64,000 nucleotides of DNA from Cannabis sativa (Eukaryota; Streptophyta; Magnoliopsida; Rosales; Cannabaceae), in NCBI RefSeq assembly GCF_029168945.1, contig NC_083607.1, positions 42,393,257-42,457,256 on the forward strand, written 5' to 3'. Numbering within the stretch: position 1 is the first letter of the stretch; each line of letters opens with the position of its first letter. Both the position numbers and the translations under genes were made by a program. The notes below the pieces were generated by a model that saw only the letters and a list, made by a program, of their open reading frames with translations, made no database searches and had not been told where the DNA came from. This document shows positions 42,260 through 55,296 of the stretch, piece by piece.

Positions 42260-42480
42260 ATATTTGACTCTTGTATTTGTATAAATAGGGGTTCACCCTA
42301 TTGGAATAAACAACTGAAAATTTTTCATTTACTTTCTGTTTCTCTCTTCATCTACTTCTTCTTTCTTCTCATTTATTCTATATTATTTTATATTATTTTA
42401 TAACACGTTATCAGCACGAGTCTCTACCCAAGCTTCAAGCATAAGTCTCTGCCCAAACCCCAATGTAAAAATTTTGTTAA
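42260..42480 (+). repeat. Retroelement LTR end with PBS-like sequence
   Basis: TATAAATA at 42280-42287 is followed by a pyrimidine-rich leader and then TTTTATAACACGTTATCAGCACGAG-like sequence at 42395-42420. The TTATCAGCACGA string directly after an ACA terminus occupies the position of a primer-binding site in some plant Copia elements. The element start and its second LTR are not found. DNA from 42480 to 43043 is AT-rich with no gene. Confidence 0.4.
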
Positions 42481-43048
42481 AGTTCTTGAATTGTTTTAAA
42501 GTCACGATACACTAAATATATATTTATACTCATCTGACTGAAACAATTTCAAGAATCCTTTGTTTTCCTTTTTCTTTTCATCTATATATCTATATATTAT
42601 ATGGGTGACTATTCAATGGTTACATTTTTATTGTAACCATCATGGTCACATTTTTTTTTACCTGCAATAGCAGGTTACGAACAGGTAAAACTTCTATTTT
42701 TAGAATTAATTAATTATAATTAACTATTTTTTTAAATAATTAAATAAATATTTAACAAGATTTTTTTTAGCCATTAAAATTTATAAATATTATTTTTTAT
42801 TTATATATAAATCCCTACTATATGTTAAATCATTTAATTATAATATTTATAAATTTTTTTCACAAAAATTAATCTTATTTTTATATAAAATTTTGCCAAA
42901 TGTCCATGACTGAAACTATTTTTCATCATCATCGTTACCAATATATAGCTTTAAAAAATTGACTTTAGCAACATCCATACTCACAAGTCATCATCACATC
43001 TCAAAATTTGCCGACTCGCTATTTGAAAAACTTAAAATTTGAAAGGAC

Positions 43049-44341
43049 TGTTGGAAGTTATTTTACCAGGAACTTAGATCTACTCACAAGTATGTTGATT
43101 TAACAACCTAAATATGAACTTCTAAAAACGATATGAAATTAAACACATAAGAGTATCAGAAATCTTACAGTGATTGCAGCGGAATATATATGTCTCCTCC
43201 CACTCAGATCTCTAACCCTTGATTCCTTTCTGTAGCAGAGTATAATCAAGATCTGAGCCCGATAGTCCTTCTTTGTTGTCTCTGAAATCTACACAGCCTT
43301 CCTCACTATGATTGAGGTATTACTTGATGTGTGTGGGCACTACTCTAGCACTTATACATTTCGAAACAGTGAAGGAAGAGAGAGAGAGAGGGTGGCGGCT
43401 CAGAGAGAATTTTCTGAGAGAAAATTCTTTCAGAATAAAGCTGTGAAAAAGTTGTACAGATGTGTGTAACTCTGAAGCCTTTGCCTTCTATTTATAGAAG
43501 ACCACCAAGGGCTATGATTGACATTTGGAATTGAAAAAATCAAAGACAAAAGGAAGCTAAGTGGCCGGCCTAGGCATTGTGGAAACAAGGCTTGCCACTT
43601 TTCCAACTTTCCTTTTCCTACACTTGATAGTTTCCTGTTTTGTGAAAAACTGCCAATTCCATTGTTCAACCACATTAATGACAAATCTAATTATTTAATA
43701 ATTAAAATTAATTATCAAATAATATATTATCATTTATTTCTATTAATAATGAAACTAATTAAAGTTTCCTAATTAATAAATATGCCCTTCAAAATCTCTA
43801 TTTACTGTTTTGCCCTTAATAAGTGCTAAATTCACAAATAGACAAGTCCATCTTGAGAATTTTTAATTGATTAATTAAAATCAATTAAATGAGTCTTACA
43901 AGTAATATCATCTCAACTAGTGAGGGGACCATGGGTCTATATATCCGAGCTTCCAATAAGCAGATCTAGAATTTACCACTTAAATTCACTGACTTATTAA
44001 TTCTTCGTTGAATCCACACATAGAACTCAGAATTGCACTCTCAGTATATAGAATGCTCTATATGTTCCACCATATAGACACATTATTAGTTATCCATTGT
44101 TATAATCCTAATGTGATCAATGATCCTCTATATGGATGATCTACATTGTAAAGGGACTTAAATTACCGTAACACCCTACAATGTATTTTATCCTTAAAAC
44201 ACTTAACCCTGTATAAATGATATTTCAACTAAGTGAAATGAGTACTCAATCATTTATCTCGTTTGGTTAAGCTCGAAGGAAATCACCCTTTGCTTACTAT
44301 TCGCCAGATAGAAGCTATAGATTCCATATTTATGTTAGCGC
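43049..44341 (-). repeat. Element B 3' LTR, distal piece
   Basis: Starts (plus strand) TGTTGGAAGTTATTTTACC and runs to the AGCGC target site of element A. Together with 54682-55267 it rebuilds an LTR of ~1.88 kb matching 61508-63391. Short ORFs near 43430-43770 recur at 61889-62231 and are LTR sequence, not genes. Confidence 0.94.
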
Positions 44342-46233
44342 TGTTAGGTTTTATGCCCTAAATAAAACTCCATTTCAATGTAATCTATTTTATTCAACAT
44401 CAATAAAGAAACATAAGTATTTTTCATTCATTTGTGTATGTTTTGGCTCACTTTATCAATTGCTTGTCTAATTGATTTATAAATTCATCTTAAACCCTTT
44501 TCACATACTTGATCATGTTTATTGTGCTGTCATCACATTGGAAAGTAAACATGACTATGTGAATAAAGTTTCCTAGATTTATCAGACACAGGGTTTTACT
44601 GATATGATAATCTACAACAAGAGTTTACTTGTCTTTGGAGAAATACTATGTTCTTTCCAGAACATTGGTTAAAGTAAAGCTCAGGTTGGATGCATGGAGT
44701 ATGCATCGGAAGGGACCGATATTGAACTTTGACTTAGATTTAATTAAACTTACCGTAAAATCTATTCAAGTCAATATCGCCAAGTTGATCCTAGATCAAA
44801 TGATCTTAATCCTGTTATGATTAGGCTCAATCTTGAAAGGCTATTCGTGTTCCTTTGAATTGTTAGTTAAGCCTACTTTTAGGTCAGGGTGATACATACT
44901 TTTTGGGAACACGGTAGTGCAATTGAGTGGGAGCGCTAGCATAAACATGGAATCTATAGCTTCTACCTGGCGAATAGTAAGCAAAGGATGATTTCCTTCG
45001 AGCTTGACCAAACGAAAATAAATGGTGGAGATCTCATTTCACATAAGCTGAAATATCATTTATACGGGGTCAAGTGTTTTAAGGATAAAATACATAGTGG
45101 GGTGTTACGGTAATTTAATCCCTTTACTGTGTAGATCATTCATATAGAGGATCATTGATCACATTAGGATTATAACAATGGATAACTAATGATGTGTCTA
45201 TATGGTGGAACATATAGAGCATTCTATATACTGAGAGTGCAATTCTAAGTTCTATGCGTGGATTCAACGAAGAATTAATAAGTTAGTGAATTTTAGTGCT
45301 AAATTCTTGATCTACTTATTGGAAGCTCGGTTATATAGACTCATGGTCCCCCCACTAGTTGAGATAATATTGTTTGTAAGACTCGTGTAATTGGTTTGGA
45401 TTAATCAATTATAATTCACGAATTAGACTATGTCTATTTGTGAAATTTTCACTAAGTAAGGGCGAAATTGTAAAGAAAGAGTTAATAGGGGCATATTTGT
45501 TAATTATGATACTTTGTATGGTTCAATTAATAAATATGATAAATGACAATATTATTTAATAATTATTTATAGTTATTAAATAGTTAGAATTGGCATTTAA
45601 ATGATTGAATTAAGAAATTGGTATTTTTGAGAAAATCAGATACAAAAGGTGTTAAAATTGCAAAATTGCAAAAATCAAGGCCCAGTCCACCTAGCCAGGG
45701 CCGGCCACCTATTTTATCTTTTTTAATTGATTTTTTTCATTATTTTAATGCCATATAATTCAAATCTAACCCTAGTGGAATGCTATAAATAGATAGTGAA
45801 GGCTTCAGGAAAATTACACTTTCTGAATCAGAAAAAACTGAGCCTTCACTCTCTTCTCTAGCCGCCACTCTCTCTCTCTATTCTTCCTTCATATTTCGAA
45901 CCTCTCTTAGTGATTAGAGTAGTGCCCGCACACATCAAGCAATACCTCAATCATAGTGAGGAAGATCGTGAAGAAAGATCATCAGCAAAGGAGATTCAGC
46001 ATCAAGGATTCAGAGAAGAAGATCCAGGTTCAGATCTTGATAATACTCTGCTACAGAAAGGAATCAAGGGTTAGAGATCTGAACGGAAGGAGTCATTTAA
46101 TTCTGCTGCACCCAATGTAAGGTTTCTTAAACTTTATATGTGTTTAATTTATCGTTTTAGAAAGTTCATATTTAGGATGTTAATAAACATACTTGTGAGT
46201 AGATCTAAGATCCTGGTAAAATAATATCCAACA
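44342..46233 (+). repeat. Element A 5' LTR
   Basis: TGTTAGGTTTTATGCCC to AATATCCAACA, 1892 bp. TATAAATA at 45784-45791 followed by CT-rich sequence marks the probable promoter. The next bases, TTGGCCTCAGAGCCATGG, are the PBS. Confidence 0.94.
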
Positions 46234-46234
46234 A

Positions 46235-46253
46235 TTGGCCTCAGAGCCATGGT
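46235..46253 (+). other. Element A primer-binding site, variant
   Basis: TTGGCCTCAGAGCCATGG. The usual tRNA-iMet complement is TGGTATCAGAGC; here TA is replaced by CC. In element B the same place reads TGGCACCAGAGCC, so this family has drifted at the two central bases. Confidence 0.75.
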
Positions 46254-49063
46254 AATTGATTTACTTACATGAAATTTGGACTTTAAAACGATTGTTTGTA
46301 TGTTCTTTGGATGGTATCATGTTGTATTGAGTGTTATTTGATGAATGATTGATGTTTGTGAAATTTTCGTGAAAAATAATTGTGATTTCGTTTCTGGAAT
46401 TATTTTTATTGGATAGTATGGAAAAAATTAAGCAAGTTAGCCTTTTACAGAACTCAATTTGGATTTTATTTGAATTAGTTATGATTTTTTGAAGATTTGA
46501 CAAAATCGAGAACATTGTCTTGATATTTTCCTGCGATCGCAGAACTGTCCGTACAGTTTCGAATTTTTTCTTTTTTCTTCAATTTTTCATACTTTTTCAT
46601 GGAATTAACTTCCAATTTTTTGTATGGTTTTGTATATATACTATTACTATTCCTAATTCAATTCTAATTATCATTTTGAATTAATTTAATTTTTTTTTTT
46701 AATTTAATTCAAGATATTAGTGTAATTTGAATTTGAATAGAATTAGTATTTATCTTTTTGCTTAAAAATCTATCTTATTTTTAAATTTGATTATATTTTT
46801 TTTTAAATTTAAGGTCAGATTTTATAATATATTTATAATATCTTTTAAGATATTTATAATATCTTTTAAGATATTTTAAAAATATCTTATTTTTTTAAGA
46901 TATTTATAAAATCTTTTAAGATATTTTAAAATATCTTATCTTTTAAGATATTTTAAAATATCTTATCTTTTAAGATATTTAAAAATATCTTATCTTTTAA
47001 GATTTTTTTAATTATATCTTATCTTTTAAGATTTTTTTTAAATCTTTTTAGATATTTTGACCTTATTTAAATTTAAAATAAGATATTTATAATCATGTAA
47101 TTTTAAATAGATATAAGATAAAAGTAGGTTTAATTTTAATTTTTTTTTTATTTTCGAAATTTAATTTTAATTTCCGAAATTATTTTTTTTTTTAAATTAT
47201 TTTTCGAATATTAAAATATTTTTTTTAATTTAATTATTTATTTATTCGAAATTATATATTTAAAATTAAATAAATCCTACTTCCAACTATCCAGCTAACC
47301 CTGTTGCAGGAGTATGTGTTTTAACTTATGTGTAAGTTTTCAAAACCTATTATTACCTGATTGCAAATAGCCATGGTTACTTTTTGCCAGATCTAATGAT
47401 CTGATGGCTCCCTTGGTCAAGATAATAATTTGTAACAGGTATAATTTACAATCTTCTTTCATCTGTGTATGACCTAGCAACATGATAGGACCCATCCAAA
47501 GTGTGCCTGTGTGAGCCTATGTGTTTAATTTTATTATAGATGCATATAGGTTAATGTTGCTAAAATAAATTATTATAGTTCTTGATAGGATTTATTTAGG
47601 CCCATTTAGTTTTTGGGCCTATTCAATTAATAACAGTTGTTCTTATTAAGGTTAAATTCCTCTCTTTTGGGCCTTGTGTGAGAGTTGGGAGCCATAGAAG
47701 TGGGTACGACATACTGAACCCAGCACCCCCTCACACAAACTACCCCAATTGTGAAGGCCCATTTGGCTGATTTGAATGACTGTACTAGGTTAATTACACT
47801 AGTTTAACCTAATTAAAATTAAATTACCAACATAATTAATTTCATTCTTTTTGAAATTAATTTAGAAAATCATAGTTTAAAGAATTTTATATTCTAAGCT
47901 AAACTATATGTATTTTCTTGTATTTAATTAAATATAGAATTATAACCATCTAGATTCTTTCTGGAACTTAATTTAAATTTTTCATTAAATATTCCTATTT
48001 AAGTTGATATTTAGTTATCTATAACTAACCAACTTAAATCTGAATATCTTTTGAATTCAAAATTTCAAAATTAAGTTGAGGAATTTTAGGCATTGGTTAT
48101 TAAGATTCTTTAGATATTTTTTAAGTTGATATTTTTTCAAATATTAACTTAAAATGGAATATTTTAGATATATTTAGGTTAATATCTTTTTGAATATTAA
48201 CTTAAAATATCTACAAAATTAAGTGGTTACAACTTAATTTTAAATTTAATTAAATCTGATTTGAAAGATATTTAAGTTGATTTTTTAGATTCTTCTAAAA
48301 CAACTTAAACAAGATATTTTCAAATTTGTTCCATTTTATATTCAAATTTATTTTTTGAATTTAATTAATAATTGAAAATTAATTAAAGTTGATTTTTTAT
48401 TTAAATCAATTTTGATTTTTAATTTTTCATTATTATATTATGGAACTTGTTCGATATTTATTTGAATTTATTTTTCAAATTTAAATAATAATTGAAAATT
48501 AATTAAAGTTGATTTTATTTAAACCAACTTTAGTTTGTAATTTTTCATTATTATAATATCGAATTTAAATGATTATACAAAATACATATATTATTTTTTA
48601 AATAATGAGCTTTTAATCAAGAGACATTCGATCTCCATTGTGGGTTTTACACCGCGTTTGTTTTAGTGAGTAATCCTCCCTAATGGAGGAACGTTCATTA
48701 GCAATTTCGCACCGTTTAACCTCGCATGATAAGTAATTTGTAAGTATTTTGTATGGTATAGATCACCCTAATGGTGGCGACCATACTTGACTTGCAAGTT
48801 ATGAAACAATGGTGGAAGCTCATAAGATAGAATTGCCTTGACTCTCGCCTAAACGGGACAACGCTGAATTCCAATCTTGATCGAATAAAAGGTTGCTAGA
48901 ATGGTTATCATTTTAGATGAGCTGACAACTCTATTCAATGGATGAGGCTTTGACTCTCGCCTAAACGGGACACTGTATCAGTTTGTTGAAATACCTTGGA
49001 AAATAAACTATGTTAGATTTAGTATTTCTATAACATATGTCATTACTTGTTATTTTCTAAATT
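46254..49063 (+). other. Element A leader, 2.8 kb, non-coding, with palindromic array
   Basis: AT-rich and without long ORFs. It holds a GC-rich palindromic spot at 46530-46560, a tandem palindromic AAGATATTTTAAAATATC array at about 46830-47060, and two copies of a 24-bp motif containing CTCGCCTAAACGGGACA at 48837-48860 and 48949-48972. Much of the 3' half is alignable with element B's leader. Confidence 0.7.
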
Positions 49064-52000
49064 GTGTATGAATTTATGAGCCAAAACCTTACTTCTGTTT
49101 TATTGATGTGTTGTAGTGTCATTATGAATAACCCACCCCCCGATCCTCTCTTAGTTACTATCTTAGCAAAAGAACTCTATAGTGTGAAAATGCATCCTGG
49201 TAGTTGCATTAACTCGCACCTGTTGATGATGAATCTGAAGTTCCAAAAGGCAAATCTACTAGGAATTGATTTATCAAGAGAACAATGGGTCCAACTTATC
49301 CTTAATAGTCTTCCTCCGGAGTATAATGAATTTGTTATCTCTTATATGATCAACAATTCTAACTCCTCCGACATGGACAAGCTCGAAACAGAATTACGAG
49401 CCCATGAACGGAACTTGATTGCAATGGGTCCCCCTGGGTTTGCAATCAATAATCGAAGGAAAAGGACTAGGTATGAAGGATCTAGCAAAACTGCTTCTTC
49501 AAGTACAATTATCAGACATAATCTTCTATGTTCGAATTGTAATGGAAAGGGTCATCATGAAGAACGATGTCCTGTGCTTCTAAACAATTCAAACGAAGGT
49601 AATGCTTTTGTCTTTGAATCATGTGTTTTAGAGAACGACAAATCCATCCGGATTGTTGATTACGGGTCTACTAACCATGTATGTTCTTCACTGCAGTTGC
49701 TTGAAACTTGGGAAAATCTGCTTCCAGGAGAGTTACAACTTAAAGTTGGCAATGGCGAATTAGTATCGGTCAAAGCTAGAGGAAAAGCCCGCATCAAGTT
49801 TGAACAAAGATTTTTAATTTTAGAAAATGTTTTATTTATTCCAAACTTTAGTAGAAACTTGATTAGTGTCTCATGTTTGCAAACACAATCTTATATATTG
49901 AATTTTTCGAGTACAAATTGTTCAATTTCTCGTAATGGATTTCAAATATGTGTTGCTATAATGGAACAAGGGCTTTATGTTTTAAGACCGAGTACTCAAA
50001 TCTCACTAAATAGTGAACTTTTCAGTGTAGCTAGACCTAGAAACCTAAAAAGAAAAGAGATTGATAATGATGATCAAACTTATCTATGGCATTTACGTTT
50101 AGGTCATATAGGCTTTGATAGACTCAATAGGCTCACCAAAGACGGTCCATTGAAAAATGTCGTCTTAGGTGAACTGCCAGTATGCGAGTCCTGCCTAGAA
50201 GGAAAAATGACTAAACGTTCTTTCTCTGGAAAGGGAGAGCGTGCCAAAATCCCTCTAGGGTTAGTACATTCCGATGTCTGCGGACCTTTGAATGTCAAAG
50301 CCCGAGGTGGTTATGAGTATTTTGTCACTTTCATTGACGATTTCTCTAGATATAGTTTTCTTTACCTAATGCAAAAGAAATCTGAAACGTTTGAAAAGTT
50401 TCAAGAATTTCATGCTTTGGCCCAAAACCAATTAGGTAAATCATTAAAGATCTTGCGGAACCGATAGGGGTGGAGAATATATGGATATGCGGTTCAAAGA
50501 TCATTTAATTGAACTTGGAATTGAATCCCAATACACGCCCTCGCTACTCCACAACAAAATGGAGTTGCGTAAAGAAGAAATCGCACTCTTTTGGAAATGG
50601 TTAGGTCTATGCCGAGTTATTCAACTCTCGTCTACGTCCTTCGGGGATATGCTATACGGATGGCAAATGACATTCTAAATGTTGTTCCATCTAAAGCGGT
50701 CCCTAAGACACCGTCGAACTTTGGAATGGTCGAACACCTAGTTTACGCCATTACAGAATTTGGGGGTGCCCTGCTCATGTCTTAAGAAAGAAAGAAGGCA
50801 AACTTGAATCACGTACCGAAGTATGCATGTTTGTTGGAAATTCTAAAGAGACTAGGGGTGGACTATTTTATAGTCACAAGGATAATAAAGTGTTTGTTTC
50901 TACAAATGCTACTTTCCTTGAAGAGAACTATATTAAAGACTACAAACCGAAAAGTAAAGTTGTTCTAGAGGAATTGCTATCAGAAATAAGTCCTGTCAAT
51001 GTTCCGTCCTCTTCCACTCGTGAAGAAGACGATCCCACTCCCTCAGTTGAACAAACTGAGAAATCTACTACTAAAGTTTCTGTTCAGAAGACAACCGTAC
51101 CTCGTCGTAGTGGGAGGGTTTCAACAAAACCTGCTCGTTATGGCTTGGATGGTGAAATCAATATGGTCGTAGGTGACGGTATTGATGACGATCCATTAAC
51201 CTATAAACAGGCAATGGCTAGTCCGCAACGGAAACGATGGTCAGCCGGCATGGATTCAGAAATGGATTCCATGAAAAAGAACAAAGTCTGGGTATATGTA
51301 GACGCACCTGACGACTATCACCCGATAGGATGCAAGTGGGTTTACAAGAAGAAAAGAGGAGCTGGAGGCGAAGTCGTAACTTTTAAAGCTAGACTTGTAG
51401 CCAAGGGTTATACCCAAAGAGAAGGCGTGGACTATGAGGAAACTTTTAGTCCTGTTGCCATGCTCAAATCCATCCGAATTCTTCTCTCCATACCGCCGCT
51501 TTCGATTATGAAATCCGGCAAATGGATGTCAAGACTTGCCTTCCTTAATGGGGTACTTGAAGAAACCATCTATATGGAGCAACCAGAAGGTTATGTTCTT
51601 CCTGGGCAAGAAAAGAAAGTTTGCAAGTTAAACAAGTCTATCTATGGACTTAAGCAAGCTTCTCGCTCATGGAACAAAAGGTTTGATGAAATCATCAAGA
51701 CCTACGGCTTTCTTCAGAATGAAGATGAACCTTGTGTTTACCAACTCAAGGAAGACCAAATAGTAGTATTCCTGGTCCTTTATGTTGATGACATTTTGAT
51801 CATTGGAAACAATATCAAGAAAATGACTCACATTAAGGAATGGCTCAATACTCAATTCGAAATGAAAGATTTGGGTGAAGCAGCCTATGTTCTTGGTATT
51901 CAGATTATCAGAAACCGGAAGAACAGATCTCTTGCTCTCTCTCAAACAGCCTACATAGACAAAGTCTTAGAGAGATTCTTCATGAACAATGCCAATGGGG

Positions 52001-52754
52001 CAAACATGCCCTCTAGATTTGGTATTCGTCTATCTAAGGAACGATCCGATCGATCCTCAAGAGATAGAGGACATGGCAAATATTCCCTATGCCTCTGCGA
52101 GTTGGAAGTCTAATGTATGCAATGTTGTGCACTAGACACGACATCCGTTATGCCGTTGGAATCGTGAGCGAGTATCGATCTAATCCGGGACAAGAACATT
52201 GGAATGCGATTAAGTATATTCGAAATACTTAAAGAGTACAAGGAATTTTGTGTTAGTCTACAAGGGTGGTGCTTTAAATCCCATAGGCTACACCGATTCG
52301 GATTTCCGGGCAAGTCTTGAAGACGGAAATCAACATGCGGGATGGTGTTTACTCTTGGGGGTGGAGCGGTGGTTTGGAGAAGTGCTAAACAAACCTCGAT
52401 ATCGGACTCAACTATGGAAGCCGAATACATAGCGACGGCGAAGTCGCTAAAGAACTTGTCTGGCTAAGAAAGTTCTTCACCAGCATAGGAGTTGTTCCTG
52501 GAATGGAAAAGCCTCTGGTACTACTCTGTGATAACAATGGAGCAATAACAAACAGTAAAGAACCTCGAAGCCACAAGAGAAGAAAACACATTGAAAGGAA
52601 GTATCACATTATCAGAGAATACGTGGCAAGAGGAGATGTACTAGTTGAGAAAGTCGACACAGAGGACAACTTGGCTGATCCATTTACCAAAGTCTTGGCC
52701 GTGACAGCCTTTGAAAAGCACCGTCAGAATTTAGGATTAATTGATATGTACTAA
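49064..52754 (+). pseudogene. Element A gag-pol, frameshifted
   Basis: The gag start is probably MNNPPPDPLL (49124). It lacks the usual N-terminal half of Copia gag and goes directly to KMHPGSCINSHLLMMNLKFQ and LILNSLPPEYNEF. Zinc knuckle CSNCNGKGHHEERC near 49530. The protease motif reads VDYGSTNHV near 49660, the active-site Ser of D-S-G being Tyr. Integrase has WHLRLGH, CESCLEGK and HSDVCGPL. Frame breaks follow at about 50455, 50670 and 50780. The second pol part (50827-52113) has KARLVAKGYTQREGVDYEET and YVDD at 51781-51792, with small losses near 51495-51535. RNase H (52250-52754) is broken near 52110, 52230, 52330 and 52440. Ends at TAA 52752-52754. Confidence 0.9.
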
Positions 52755-52769
52755 TTAGTTTTATATTAG

Positions 52770-52783
52770 TGCAAGTGGGAGTT
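52770..52783 (+). other. Element A polypurine tract
   Basis: GCAAGTGGGAGTT lies directly before the 3' LTR start at 52784. The same tract in element B (55268-55281, minus strand) precedes its 3' LTR. Confidence 0.85.
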
Positions 52784-54676
52784 TGTTAGGTTTTATGCCC
52801 TAAATAAAACTCCATTTCAATGTAATCTATTTTATTCAACATCAATAAAGAAACAGAAGTATTTTTCATTCATTTGTGTATGTTTTGGCTCACTTTATCA
52901 ATTGCTTGTCTAATTGATTTATAAATTCATCTTAAACCCTTTTCACATACTTGATCATGTTTATTGTGCTGTCATCACATTAGAAAGTAAACATGACTAT
53001 GTGAATAAAGTTTCCTAGATTTATCAGACACAGGGTTTTACTGATATGATAATCTACAACAAGAGTTTACTTGTATTTGGAGAAATACTATGTTCTTTCC
53101 AGAACATTGGTTAAAGTAAAGCTCAGGTTGGATGCATGGAGTATGCATCGGAAGGGACCGATATTGAACTTTGACTTAGATTTAATTAAACTTACCGTAA
53201 AATCTATTCAAGTCAATATCGCCAAGTTGATCCTAGATCAAATGATCTTAATCCTGTTATGATTAGGCTCAATCTTGAAAGGCTATTCGTGTTCCTTTGA
53301 ATTGTTAGTTAAGCCTACTTTTAGGTCAGGGTGATACATACTTTTTGGGAACACGGTAGTGCAATTGAGTGGGAGCGCTAGCATAAACATGGAATCTATA
53401 GCTTCTACCTGGCGAATAGTAAGCAAAGGATGATTTCCTTTGAGCTTGACCAAACGAAAATAAATGGTGGAGATCTCATTTCACATAAGCTGAAATATCA
53501 TTTATACGGGGTCAAGTGTTTTAAGGATAAAATACATAGTGGGGTGTTACGGTAATTTAATCCCTTTACTGTGTAGATCATTCATATAGAGGATCATTGA
53601 TCACATTAGGATTATAACAATGGATAACTAATGATGTGTCTATATGGTAGAACATATAGAGCATTCTATATACTGAGAGTGCAATTCTAAGTTCTATGCG
53701 TGGATTCAACGAAGAATTAATAAGTTAGTGAATTTTAGTGCTAAATTCTTGATCTACTTATTGGAAGCTCGGTTATATAGACCCGTGGTCCCCTCACTAG
53801 TTGAGATAATATTGTTTGTAAGACTCATGTAATTGGTTTTGATTAATCAATTATAATTCACGAATTAGACTATGTCTATTTGTGAAATTTTCACTAAGTA
53901 AGGGCAAAATTGTAAAGAAAGAGTTAATAGGGACATATTTGTTAATTATGATACTTTGTATGGTTCAATTAATAAATATGATAAATGACAATATTATTTA
54001 ATAATTATTTATAGTTATTAAATAGTTAGAATTGGCATTTAAATGATTGAATTAAGAAATTGGTATTTTTGAGAAAATCAGATACAAAAGGTGTTAAAAT
54101 TGCAAAATTGCAAAAATCAAGGCCCAGTCCACCTAGCCAGGGCCGGCCACCTATTTTATCTTTTTTAATTGATTTTTTCATTATTTTAATGCCATATAAT
54201 TCAAATCGAACCCTAGTGGAATGCTATAAATAGATAGTGAAGGCTTCAGGAAAATTACACTTTCTGAATCAGAAAAAACTGAGCCTTCACTCTCTTCTCT
54301 AGCCGCCACTCTCTCTCTCTCTATTCTTCCTTCATATTTCGAACCTCTCTTAGTGATTAGAGTAGTGCCCACACACATCAAGCAATACCTCAATCATAGT
54401 GAGGAAGATCGTGAAGAAAGATCATCAGCAAAGGAGATTCAGCATCAAGGATTCAGAGAAGAAGATCCAAGTTCAGATCTTGATAATACTCTGCTACAGA
54501 AAGGAATCAAGGGTTAGAGATCTGAACGGAAGGAGTCATTTAATTCCGCTGCACCCAGTGTAAGGTTTCTTAAACTTTATATGTGTTTAATTTATCGTTT
54601 TAGAAAGTTCATATTTAGGATGTTAATAAACATACTTGTGAGTAGATCTAAGATCCTGGTAAAATAATATCCAACA
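52784..54676 (+). repeat. Element A 3' LTR
   Basis: TGTTAGGTTTTATGCCC to ATATCCAACA, 1893 bp, followed by the duplication AGCGC. TATAAATA at 54225-54232. Differs from the 5' LTR by scattered single substitutions and a CT-repeat length change. Confidence 0.94.
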
Positions 54677-54681
54677 AGCGC

Positions 54682-55267
54682 TCCCACTCAATTGCACTAC
54701 CGTGTTCCCAAAATGTATGCCCAGACTAAAGATTTAGGCTTAACTAACAAATCAAAGAACACAAATAACACTCTTGAAATTAAGCCTAACCATATCAGGA
54801 TTTCGATCATGTGATCTAGGATCAACTTCTGATATTGAATTTAATAGATGTTTACGGTAAGTTTCAAAATCTAATTCAAAGTTCAATATCGGTCCATTCC
54901 AATGCATACTCCATGCATCCAACCTGAGCTTTACTTTAACCTATGTTCTGGAAAGAACATAACATTTCTCCAAATGTAAGTAAACTCTATTGTAGATTGT
55001 CATATCAGTGAAACCCAGTGTTCTGATAAATCTAGGAATACTTTATTCACATAGTCATGTTTATTTTCCACTGTGTTGACAACACAATAAACATGTTCAA
55101 GTATGTGAAAGGGGTTTGGATGAATTTATAAATCAAATAGACAAGCAATTGATTAAGTGAACCAAAACATACACAAGTGAATGAAAAATTACTTCTGTTA
55201 CTTTATTGATATTGAATAATCTGGCTTACATTGAAACAGAGTTTTATTTAGGGCATAAAACCCAACA
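54682..55267 (-). repeat. Element B 3' LTR, proximal piece
   Basis: Rest of the LTR broken by element A. It runs from the AGCGC site to GGCATAAAACCCAACA and abuts the polypurine tract and the stop codon region of element B pol. Confidence 0.94.
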
Positions 55268-55296
55268 AACTCCCACTTGCACTAATATAAAACAAA

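Larger units (their letters stand above)
44342..54676 (+). mobile_element. Copia element A, full-length, nested in element B
   Basis: LTRs at 44342-46233 and 52784-54676. Perfect duplication AGCGC at 44337-44341 and 54677-54681, whose flanks rejoin into an unbroken element B LTR. Same family as B and as the solo LTR at 7986-9891. The two LTRs show only some twenty scattered differences by eye, so the insertion is recent, yet pol has several frame breaks. Length 10.3 kb. Confidence 0.95.

Noticed and set aside
43430..43772. 84-codon ORFs on both strands, repeated at 61889-62231
   Set aside because: They are the same position in the two LTRs of element B, with no domain and overlapping antisense.
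44629..44820. 63-codon ORF repeated at 53071-53262 and, in part, 8300
   Set aside because: LTR sequence of the A/B/solo family in each case.
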